Origin: Clostridiales bacterium UBA4821
Lineage (GTDB): Bacteria; Bacillota; Clostridia; Acetivibrionales; UBA4821
Direction of reading: 5' to 3'
Length of the DNA stretch: 12,426 bases
Assembly: GCA_002402315.1 (NCBI GenBank)
Contig: DHFP01000151.1
Coordinates: 863 to 13,288 of the forward strand
The position numbers and the translations under genes are program-made. Each line of letters begins with the position of its first letter. Position 1 is the stretch's first letter. Below, piece after piece: positions 6,344 through 12,426 of the stretch. Under the pieces are notes generated by a model that saw only the letters and a program-made list of their open reading frames with translations, searched no databases and had not been told where the DNA came from.

Positions 6344-7447
6344 ATGAAAGTTGATAAGAAAAAGAAGTTAGTGATAGCCATATCCTCTTCTATTGGAGGA
6401 GGTGCGCAAAAATTAATGATTGATATCGCACCGTACCTGTCTGAAAAATATGATCTGCTTGTTGTCTGCCCGGAGGGATTTTTATCAAAAAAATTAGAAG
6501 ATGAAAATATTCATCCAATAATATCTGAAATCAATTTTAGAACAATGGGATCGATAAAAGCGAAGATCGACGAATGGGCAGGAAATGAGGAATTTATATT
6601 AAATCCATACTTATTTGGAACCGCTTTCTACTTCCTATGGGCTTTTAGAAATTGGAAAAATAAGAAAACAATTCCACTACTCCTTAATCCTATTATCCGA
6701 AGTAATCAACCACTACAGCAAAAGGTTCTCTACAAAATGATAGCGAAGTTTATCGGAAGAAGAACGGATCGTATAATTGTAGGTTCACCTGAGTTGGCTG
6801 ATGAAATTTATAGATATACAAAAAAGACAGCATTCTATTTAGAGAATCGTGTGCCCAATATAGATATAGAAAAGCAATCCATCTATAGTGGGATCGGTGA
6901 CGGGTCTTTTAAGGTTTGCTTTGTTGGTCGGATGGCATTTCAAAAGCGCCCGGATATCTTCGTTAGAATGGCAAAACTGCTATATGACGATGGCGTTAAC
7001 ACACTTTTCTATATGGCGGGTAAGGGTGAACTACTAGAGGAAAATATAAGATACGTGGAAGAGAACGGGCTACAGGATGTTGTTTTCTTTATTGGCTTTG
7101 TAGACGATTTATACAAACTGCTAAATAGCATGGACGCTTTGGTATGCACATCGGCATTCGAGAATACTCCGCTAATAATACTGAACTGTATGAATGTTGG
7201 TCTACCAGTCATTGCTGGTAAAGTTCCTGGTATACCACACCTTATCTGTAATGGTGAAGATGGGTTAATGGTTGACAATCTTACTCCATCAGATTTTAAA
7301 GATGCAGTTGTGAGACTTGCAAAGGATAGGGAATTATATTTTAAAATTCGAAACAACTCTATTAAGAAGTCGAGAACAGTCTTCTCATATGAAAAATTCG
7401 TCAACAAATACATAGATATTCTTGAAAACAACGATTGTGGCACATGA
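6344..7447 (+). CDS. Family 4 glycosyltransferase (GT-B)
   Basis: The 367-residue cytosolic retaining glycosyltransferase has the GT4 pattern: an N-terminal acceptor domain with SSSIGGGAQKLM (14-25), and a C-terminal donor domain with KVCFVGRMAFQKRPD (190-204, R196 and K201 for phosphate contact), FYMAGKGELLEE (222-233), FIGFVDD (249-255) and a glycine-rich end (GLPVIAGKVPG, 286-296). The usual E-x7-E donor motif reads FENTPLIILNCM (272-283): E273 is kept but the second Glu is Asn281. This may change donor binding or mark a subfamily. It starts 22 bases after the previous gene with AAAGGCGAGG at 6326-6335. It probably adds one sugar to the lipid-linked repeat unit. Confidence 0.88.
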   Translation: MKVDKKKKLVIAISSSIGGGAQKLMIDIAPYLSEKYDLLVVCPEGFLSKKLEDENIHPIISEINFRTMGSIKAKIDEWAGNEEFILNPYLFGTAFYFLWAFRNWKNKKTIPLLLNPIIRSNQPLQQKVLYKMIAKFIGRRTDRIIVGSPELADEIYRYTKKTAFYLENRVPNIDIEKQSIYSGIGDGSFKVCFVGRMAFQKRPDIFVRMAKLLYDDGVNTLFYMAGKGELLEENIRYVEENGLQDVVFFIGFVDDLYKLLNSMDALVCTSAFENTPLIILNCMNVGLPVIAGKVPGIPHLICNGEDGLMVDNLTPSDFKDAVVRLAKDRELYFKIRNNSIKKSRTVFSYEKFVNKYIDILENNDCGT

Positions 7448-7474
7448 CTAATAATTGGGATATGTGCTAGTCAT
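7444..7474. repeat. Inverted repeat at the gene 7447/7514 junction
   Basis: ATGACTA (7444-7450) and TAGTCAT (7468-7474) are perfect inverted copies 17 bases apart; CACAT (7441-7445) and ATGTG (7462-7466) form a second partial pair. The region after it is AT-rich (ATATAAGATTATAAAATATTTTG). It could be a weak hairpin or a regulator site in the 66-base gap, the widest gap between intact genes in the 3001-11960 block. There is no T run, so it is not a classic terminator. Confidence 0.35.
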
Positions 7475-7513
7475 ATAAGATTATAAAATATTTTGAATGG
7501 GTGAGGAATTCAT

Positions 7514-8461
7514 ATGAATGCAAGGAAGAGAGCGTTGGTTATTGGAGGAAACGGTCTTTTAGGGTATGGTATTCTCATAAAATTAGCGGCTCAAAAATGG
7601 ATGATAAGGAATTTAGACATTCGTGAAGCAAATGAACACATGCGCATTAAGGGGGTAGAATACGTAGTTGGTAGTATGTTTGACGAAGCAATTTTGGCCG
7701 AGTCATTAAAAAATATAGATGTTGTATTCTACTTTATTTCAAATACAATTCCTAAGTCGAACGATGAGAATCTAAGTAATGAAATATCCAAAACCTTAAT
7801 CGCTCTTGATTATATGCTACATATGATGGTGAAGAATTCGGTACAGCGTATAATATTTCCATCATCAGGAGGCGCTGTTTATGGAGAGATGAACGATGGT
7901 TTTGCTAAAGAAACTGATGTTTTGGTTCCTAAAACGGCTTATGGGACTGGGAAACTTTTGTGTGAAAATGTACTGGGTTTTTATCACCAAAAATATGGGA
8001 TAAAATCTCTAATTTTTAGGATAGGTAACGTATATGGATCACCGTTATTTAGAGATAAGCAGCAGGGAGTTGTTGACGTTTTTATCCAAAATGTATTAGA
8101 TGAAAAACCGATTACTATATGGGGAAATGCGTCTAGTGTAGTTCGTGACTATGTATTCCTGGATGATGTTGCAAATGCAATTGAAATGGCTGCAAGGCAA
8201 GATTATCAAGGCGTTAACGTATTTAATGTTGGCACTGGGGTCGGAACTACAACGTTGGACATCATTGAATGCCTGTGTAATAAATTGGATGAGAAGCCTA
8301 TAATTAACTATGACCCTTCAACAAGTAGTGGTATTAATCGCATTGTTTTAGATATAGGGAAGATTCAAAAAGCTATCGGTTGGAAACCAAGGTACGATCT
8401 TAGTAAAGGAATAACAGAGACAATAGAGATGAAGAGAGATCTGATGTGGTCTGGAGGTTAG
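7514..8461 (+). CDS. NAD-dependent epimerase/dehydratase (UDP-glucose 4-epimerase-like)
   Basis: This extended short-chain dehydrogenase of 315 residues acts on nucleotide sugars. It has the Rossmann loop GGNGLLG (11-17), the active-site SSGGAVYG (117-124), catalytic Y143 and K147 in YGTGK, RIGNVYGSP (169-177), and RDYVFLDDVA (211-220), all in the usual order. Members isomerise C4 of UDP-Glc/UDP-GlcNAc or dehydrate or epimerise related sugars; the exact reaction cannot be read from sequence. GGTGAGG at 7499-7505 gives a good ribosome site. It begins a tight run of four genes (gaps of 8, 15 and 5 bases), so it probably supplies a sugar to the glycosyltransferases that follow. No membrane segments are visible; it is cytosolic. 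Confidence 0.88.
   Translation: MNARKRALVIGGNGLLGYGILIKLAAQKWMIRNLDIREANEHMRIKGVEYVVGSMFDEAILAESLKNIDVVFYFISNTIPKSNDENLSNEISKTLIALDYMLHMMVKNSVQRIIFPSSGGAVYGEMNDGFAKETDVLVPKTAYGTGKLLCENVLGFYHQKYGIKSLIFRIGNVYGSPLFRDKQQGVVDVFIQNVLDEKPITIWGNASSVVRDYVFLDDVANAIEMAARQDYQGVNVFNVGTGVGTTTLDIIECLCNKLDEKPIINYDPSTSSGINRIVLDIGKIQKAIGWKPRYDLSKGITETIEMKRDLMWSGG
8453..8457 (+). promoter_or_regulatory. Ribosome binding site that fixes the 8470 start
   Basis: GGAGG ends 12 bases before ATG 8470 (or 15 before ATG 8473). The frame also has an ATG at 8446, inside the upstream gene, but it has no site before it and the extra residues do not fit the family start. Confidence 0.6.
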
Positions 8462-8469
8462 GATTTAAA

Positions 8470-9402
8470 ATGATGGATATAGTCAATCAGAGAAATTTTG
8501 ATATTGAAGTACTCATGTCAACTTATAACGGCGAGAAATATATTGTCGAACAGCTTGATAGTATTGTCGATCAGGAAAACGTTAGTATTAAATGTCTAAT
8601 TCGTGACGATTTATCAAATGACAAAACAGTAGAAAGAATAGAGCATTATCGGCAGATCCAAAAAAATATACAGTTGATTATCGGCATTGAGAATCTAGGT
8701 TTTGCTCGTAGTTTTTATGAACTTGTGAAACTCTCCGATGATTTTGAGTTCTATGCTTTTTCCGATCAAGACGATGTATGGATGCCTCTTAAGATAAAGA
8801 CAGGAATAGAGCATATCCAAGAATATAGCGATATACCATGTATGTACTTCTCAAACTGTGAGCTAGTTGATTTTAACTTGAATCATTTAGGTAATATGTA
8901 TAAAGAAGTAGCATTGCCTGAGTGTAACTTTCAAAGATTGCTTGAGAACTTGGCAGTGGGGTGTACAATTGTATTTAATAAAAAAGCAAAAGAAATGTTT
9001 CTTAAGGCAGACCCGATGAAAATACAATTCCACGACTTTTGGATGTATGTTATTTGTTCTTACTTCGGAAGAGTGGTTTATGACTCTACTCCACAGGTAA
9101 AATATCGCCAACATGGGAATAATCAGGTTGGGAACAAACCGTCATTGAGACAACTGTGGAAACAGAGATTGAAACAGCTTAAAAGAAAAGATGCTCACAT
9201 ACGAGAATACATGGCACAAGAACTGCTTAAAGGTTTTTCTGATTTGTTGTCCGATGAAGATGTATATAAATTGCGCATAGTGGCGAATTATAGGAATTCA
9301 ATGCGAAGTAAAATGAAACTTTTGTTTAGTAGAGATATTAGAATGAATAAAACGAAGAAACAAATTTGGGTAAAAGCCCATATCTTGATAGAGAATTTTT
9401 GA
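8470..9402 (+). CDS. Family 2 glycosyltransferase, rhamnosyltransferase-like
   Basis: This 310-residue GT-A enzyme lies in the cytosol, possibly membrane-associated. It has the GT2 opening EVLMSTYNGEKYIVEQL (13-29), RDDLSNDKT (45-53) and SDQDDVW (98-104). The last motif, with its metal-binding Asp pair followed by a Trp, is typical of rhamnosyltransferase-like GT2 enzymes of O-antigen and capsule clusters. After about residue 190 come HDFW and then QVKYRQHGNNQVG, also common in this group. The C-terminal end is basic (KTKKQIWVKA), perhaps for membrane contact. It lies 8 bases after the epimerase gene. Rhamnose as donor is only a family hint; no dTDP-rhamnose genes are in the window. Confidence 0.87.
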   Translation: MMDIVNQRNFDIEVLMSTYNGEKYIVEQLDSIVDQENVSIKCLIRDDLSNDKTVERIEHYRQIQKNIQLIIGIENLGFARSFYELVKLSDDFEFYAFSDQDDVWMPLKIKTGIEHIQEYSDIPCMYFSNCELVDFNLNHLGNMYKEVALPECNFQRLLENLAVGCTIVFNKKAKEMFLKADPMKIQFHDFWMYVICSYFGRVVYDSTPQVKYRQHGNNQVGNKPSLRQLWKQRLKQLKRKDAHIREYMAQELLKGFSDLLSDEDVYKLRIVANYRNSMRSKMKLLFSRDIRMNKTKKQIWVKAHILIENF

Positions 9403-9417
9403 CTTAGGTGGGCATAG

Positions 9418-10728
9418 ATGAGAAAAAAGTTTGTCTTAATGGTATTTTATACCAACATAAACCTTCATAGTGCAGGGACCGAAAAATATATAAAAGCACA
9501 AATTGCTGCGTTAGATAAAAGCGATGTTGATACGATTCTTCTTTACCCAGTCAAGAAATCATTAGGTGCTATCGTAATCAATATGTGGGGGGTGATGCTC
9601 AACGATAGGGTGGTTGATATTCTAAATACAGATGTGCTACGAGATTCCTTATATAGACTGGTCGATGAAGGGCACGAACTTGTTGGTATCTACTTGCATC
9701 ATCTTATGAATATTGAGCTGAGTGCATTATCATCTATACTTTCTGTGGTAAAGCATGGAAAAGTATATGTCATGATACACGACTTTTATACAGCTTGTGT
9801 TCAGTATAATTTACTAAAGAATGGTGAGTATTATTGCGGTGACGCAAGCTTAACTGAAGAAAAATGTTCTAACTGCAAATACTACGGTGAGTCAAAAAGT
9901 AAAAAAGAAAAGGTAATGGATTTCCTTAAAGGGTTGAGTCGGTTAAATTTGTGTTTCATAGCTCCATCAAAGTTTGTTGAGTACCTCTGGAAGCAGGCAT
10001 ATCCGCAGTATTCAGAAATTATTGTGACAGTTCCAAACCAAGTGTTATGTGGTAAATATTCTGGAAATAAGGAAGTAGTCGAAGATAGACGCTCTTTACG
10101 AATTGCTTATGTTGGAGCACAAAGTCAGAGAAAGGGTTGGAATGCCTGGAAAAACGCTTTAAAAATGCTGTCAAAAAATCATAAGAATTATTCATTATTT
10201 TATTTTGGAACCGGACGCGAAAAGTTAACAGGTGTAACAAGCATTGGCGTATCAATTCAAAGAGACGGATCTACAGCAATGTCTGATGCGCTGAGGGATA
10301 ATGAGATACATGTAGCAGTATTGAATTCTACTTGCCCTGAAACATATAGCTACACCTACTACGAATGTTTATCGGCAAATGCTTTCGTAATTACGAATGT
10401 TTGTAGCGGCAATATAGCAACACAGGTTCGACTGAGGAATAATGGGGTGGTCATGGAAGATTCAGAAGACTTATTTTCTTTGTTATCTGACGAAATAGCA
10501 CTGCGAAAAATGGTAAACAAATACCGAAAATCAGATGGGTTCGGGCCTGAAATATTGCGAGATAGAACAGACTGGGATTTTCATGAATACGCATTCCAAG
10601 ATGATATGCATAAACATGGATGTAATATAAAGTCAAGGCTTATGAGGTTGATATCAATTAGGTTATATAACTTTCGATATGGAAAGGTTGGCCAAGCAGT
10701 TCCTTTTTATAGTGTTTGGCTGAGATAA
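9418..10728 (+). CDS. GT-B glycosyltransferase with a four-cysteine cluster
   Basis: The 436-residue protein has a GT1/GT4-like fold. The N-terminal half has HSAGTEKYIKAQIAAL (17-32), then HDFYTAC (121-127) and a cluster of cysteines at C127, C140, C150 and C153 (YYCG and CSNC). The C-terminal half has RIAYVGAQSQRKGW (228-241), FYFGTG (261-266), and a complete E-x7-E motif at E308 to E316 in CPETYSYTYYE. Cysteine clusters after an HD(F/Y) motif occur in several glycosyltransferases of this type and probably bind zinc. The last 50 or so residues (RLMRLISIRLYNFRYGK) are basic and may bind the membrane. AGGTGGG at 9406-9412 is its ribosome site, and the polymerase start follows 5 bases after its stop. 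Donor and acceptor are unknown. Confidence 0.82.
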   Translation: MRKKFVLMVFYTNINLHSAGTEKYIKAQIAALDKSDVDTILLYPVKKSLGAIVINMWGVMLNDRVVDILNTDVLRDSLYRLVDEGHELVGIYLHHLMNIELSALSSILSVVKHGKVYVMIHDFYTACVQYNLLKNGEYYCGDASLTEEKCSNCKYYGESKSKKEKVMDFLKGLSRLNLCFIAPSKFVEYLWKQAYPQYSEIIVTVPNQVLCGKYSGNKEVVEDRRSLRIAYVGAQSQRKGWNAWKNALKMLSKNHKNYSLFYFGTGREKLTGVTSIGVSIQRDGSTAMSDALRDNEIHVAVLNSTCPETYSYTYYECLSANAFVITNVCSGNIATQVRLRNNGVVMEDSEDLFSLLSDEIALRKMVNKYRKSDGFGPEILRDRTDWDFHEYAFQDDMHKHGCNIKSRLMRLISIRLYNFRYGKVGQAVPFYSVWLR

Positions 10729-10733
10729 ATTAT

Positions 10734-11960
10734 ATGCGACAAATAGCGAAAATGGATAAGGGTTCAAACTCATATACAATTATTATTGCTCTATTACCTA
10801 TATTATCACTCTATAAAGATATATTTAATTTGGCTGAAATTGGTACGATACTTTTGCTCATTAGCGGTGTGCTTTTGCTATTAACAAACCTTGGCCAAAT
10901 AATGAAGAAAAAGTGTCCAGGTTATGGTTGGTTGGTTCTATTTCTCATTGATGCTATCCTGAGCATATTCATATGGGGACATTACGACAGTGCCACATAT
11001 AGAACGGCAGTACTGACGGTTTTGATTATGGCGTTTTGCGTTTTGGTTCATGTGGGATATTCAAATACAAAAGTATTTAGTGTGAGACGCGCATCTTCGG
11101 TTGTGCAAATAGTTTCTCTTATTGCGGCGGTTCTGGTGCTGGTACAATATATAACGCACTATTTATTTGGATTTTATGCTAATTTTATGATTAAACCCCT
11201 GCTGCTTGATTACATACAGTATGACTATATGTCTTTTATGTTAACCGGGATATCAATAGAAGGAATGTTTAGACCATCTGCTTTCTTTCTTGAGCCTTCT
11301 CATATGAGTCTATACTGCTTAATTGGAGTCGTAACTTTGTTATTCAATAATATTTCTAATAAAAACAGTATTAAGAAAGCGGCAATTATCTCAATTGGAA
11401 TAATGTTTACGACATCAGGTATTGGGATTTTTTTTATAATTGTTGTTTGGACTATGTGGCTATTTAAACATAAAGATGGTCAGAATCGAGGCCAATTTGT
11501 AAGTCGCCTAATGAATATACTAATTGGAGTTTTTTCACTAGCGATTCTATTTATTCTTCTGTTGCAAGTACCCATATTTTTAGATGCTTATTATCGTGTA
11601 TTTAGCGGTTCGTTAGGGTCAAGCGCGATATTCCCAAGAATCTATAATCTTTTGTTGTTTTTTGAGGAAGACAAGAGCTTGCAAATCATTGGGAATGGCT
11701 TTTTGACTTATCCTGATTCCTACTACAAATATTATAATGGGGCTATTAAAATGTTATACGGTCAAGGATATATCGGGCTCGGTTTGTTTATTGCTTTTCT
11801 TTGGGCTCGGTTTAGAAGAAGCGACATTTGTGGCAAGATACTGATTGTAATGCTTGCTGGTTTGTTTGTTGTTGCAGAAATGTATAGCACGATATATTTA
11901 TGCTATTATTTGATGTTCATATGCGCTGACGAAAAATATATAACTTGCCGAGCTGTTTAA
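10734..11960 (+). CDS. Wzy-like oligosaccharide repeat-unit polymerase
   Basis: The 408-residue integral membrane protein has about 11 hydrophobic segments (roughly 14-30, 35-52, 64-81, 88-108, 121-141, 190-206, 214-246 as two, 259-280, 345-358, 367-397) with a long outer loop at about 142-189. The loop ends in FRPSAFFLEPSHMS (179-192), the R-x-x-G/A-F-x-EPS pattern of Wzy/O-antigen ligase-type proteins. R302 in the second large loop (about 281-344) is another typical charged site. Such proteins join lipid-linked repeat units outside the membrane. ATG 10734 is chosen because it sits just after the previous stop; a TTG at 10716 would overlap that gene. Its ribosome site is poor, so translation probably depends on coupling. 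A WaaL-type ligase is the alternative. It is the last intact gene here and is clearly AT-rich. Confidence 0.85.
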   Translation: MRQIAKMDKGSNSYTIIIALLPILSLYKDIFNLAEIGTILLLISGVLLLLTNLGQIMKKKCPGYGWLVLFLIDAILSIFIWGHYDSATYRTAVLTVLIMAFCVLVHVGYSNTKVFSVRRASSVVQIVSLIAAVLVLVQYITHYLFGFYANFMIKPLLLDYIQYDYMSFMLTGISIEGMFRPSAFFLEPSHMSLYCLIGVVTLLFNNISNKNSIKKAAIISIGIMFTTSGIGIFFIIVVWTMWLFKHKDGQNRGQFVSRLMNILIGVFSLAILFILLLQVPIFLDAYYRVFSGSLGSSAIFPRIYNLLLFFEEDKSLQIIGNGFLTYPDSYYKYYNGAIKMLYGQGYIGLGLFIAFLWARFRRSDICGKILIVMLAGLFVVAEMYSTIYLCYYLMFICADEKYITCRAV

Positions 11961-12254
11961 GGCAAAATAAAAATTGAGCAGTTCGCAAGTTAAAATCTGA
12001 ACATAAAACTGAAAAAGCCATTGCCAGCACTCCTGCTTTTACCTTATCCTTTAGTTGTACAGGCTGAAGAGGGTAAGCAAGAAAGGATGCTGATATAGGT
12101 TCAGATACAGAATATAAGTTTTTTAAAGAACCATGAACACATGTCTAAAAATCCACAGCAAAAGAAACAAACCAAAATTTTAAACAATAAAAAAATACAT
12201 TGAAAATAAGATTTTATCCTCAGATAGCGAGAAAAGCTACAAAAGTAAGGTAAG
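11961..12254. other. Non-coding stretch after the polymerase gene
   Basis: Apart from the possible signal-peptide relic, this AT-rich region holds no convincing gene, strong terminator, tRNA or insertion-sequence end. TTGCC (11945-11949) and GGCAA (11961-11965) could form a weak hairpin across the polymerase stop, but it is followed by A rather than T. It looks like worn-out DNA at the cluster edge. Confidence 0.4.
11994..12098 (+). other. Possible relic of a lipoprotein signal peptide
   Basis: One frame gives IKLKKPLPALLLLPYPLVVQAEEGKQERM then TAG, a basic then hydrophobic run followed by a polar part, like a secretion signal. A second frame over the same bases gives LSFSCTG, which resembles a lipobox. 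Together they look like a frameshifted lipoprotein start. There is no ATG, GTG or TTG start in frame before it. This is a weak call; the stretch may be chance. Confidence 0.2.
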
Positions 12255-12419
12255 TTAGTCTCGCAAAATAAAGCGAGTGCGTTTAATGTATTCAGCTTTC
12301 CATTGCAGTGCAATGAAACGCTCGTCCATAAAAACCTCATGCGGAAGGCGACCAAAGCACAATTTGTCTGTAATAACCCATGCGTCACATCGTAATTTTT
12401 TGATAACAGTGATTTTACG
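12255..12419 (-). pseudogene. Unidentified 54-residue protein-like open segment
   Basis: Read on the minus strand from 12419, after a TGA at 12422-12420, this frame gives RKITVIKKLRCDAWVI, then DKLCFGRLPHEVFMDERF, then ALQWKAEYIKRTRFILRD and a TAA at 12257-12255. The residue mix (W, C, H, E, R, internal M) looks much more like a real protein end than the other frames here. No usual start codon is found at its beginning, so it is probably a truncated gene end or a relic, on the opposite strand to all other genes. I do not recognise the family. The hairpin arms CTCGC (12260-12264) and GCGAG (12273-12277) lie inside its last codons. Confidence 0.35.
12301..12315. repeat. Short perfect palindrome
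   Basis: CATTGCAGTGCAATG is a perfect 7-1-7 palindrome, with flanking TTT and AAA extending it after one mismatch. It overlaps the codons for ALQW of the minus-strand segment, so it may be chance or a regulator site. Confidence 0.4.
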
Positions 12420-12426
12420 TCAATCC

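Noticed and set aside
8446..8469. Start of the rhamnosyltransferase-like gene at ATG 8446
   Set aside because: It has no ribosome site and overlaps the epimerase gene; GGAGG at 8453-8457 points to 8470.
10716..10733. TTG start for the polymerase at 10716
   Set aside because: It would overlap the preceding gene and has no ribosome site; the ATG just after the stop is simpler.
11945..11965. TTGCC/GGCAA hairpin as terminator of the cluster
   Set aside because: The stem is only five pairs and is followed by A, not T.
12101..12388. A 95-codon minus-strand frame through the right end
   Set aside because: Its residues (runs of C, F, L) look like AT-rich noise, and a different frame over 12255-12419 looks much more like protein.
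1..12426. CRISPR arrays, tRNA or rRNA genes, intact insertion sequences
   Set aside because: No spaced direct repeats, no cloverleaf-like pattern and no transposase motif were seen on reading both strands.

Overview
The window is a surface-polysaccharide (capsule/exopolysaccharide, Wzy-type) gene cluster on the + strand of what looks like a Gram-positive, probably clostridial (Lachnospiraceae-like) member of the Bacillota. The pointers are moderate-to-low GC DNA, strong AGGAGG-type ribosome sites, short same-strand spacing, a type IV pilin-like relic and relics of anaerobe-type acyl-CoA genes. Taxonomy is inference only; a Negativicute cannot be excluded.

Layout. 1-708 has no intact gene: a rho-independent terminator at 162-209, then a decayed prepilin. 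709-1389 is a PIG-L/LmbE-type de-N-acetylase. 1390-2007 holds two broken genes, the N-terminus of a 3-hydroxyacyl-CoA dehydrogenase and the C-terminus of a thiolase. 2008-2898 is an LpxD-like N-acyltransferase, followed by a 32-codon ORF coupled to the phosphoglycosyl transferase at 3001-3681. Then come a B12-binding radical SAM enzyme (3700-5154), a membrane family 2 glycosyltransferase (5155-6321), a GT4 (6344-7447), an NAD-dependent sugar epimerase/dehydratase (7514-8461), a second GT2 (8470-9402), a Cys-rich GT-B enzyme (9418-10728) and a Wzy-like polymerase (10734-11960). 11961-12426 has no intact gene, only two weak protein-like relics.

How the genes fit. The phosphoglycosyl transferase would load the first sugar-phosphate on undecaprenyl phosphate. 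Up to four glycosyltransferases would extend it, the epimerase would supply a nucleotide sugar, and the Wzy-like protein would polymerise the flipped repeat units. No flippase, chain-length regulator or ligase is present here. The de-N-acetylase and LpxD-like transferase suggest an N-acyl exchange on an amino sugar. The dehydrogenase and thiolase relics look like a lost acyl-CoA supply branch for it. The radical SAM enzyme adds a possible unusual sugar modification; the pairing of a sugar deacetylase with a B12 radical SAM enzyme recalls the hopanoid cyclitol-ether pathway. This is the most interesting untested idea in the window.
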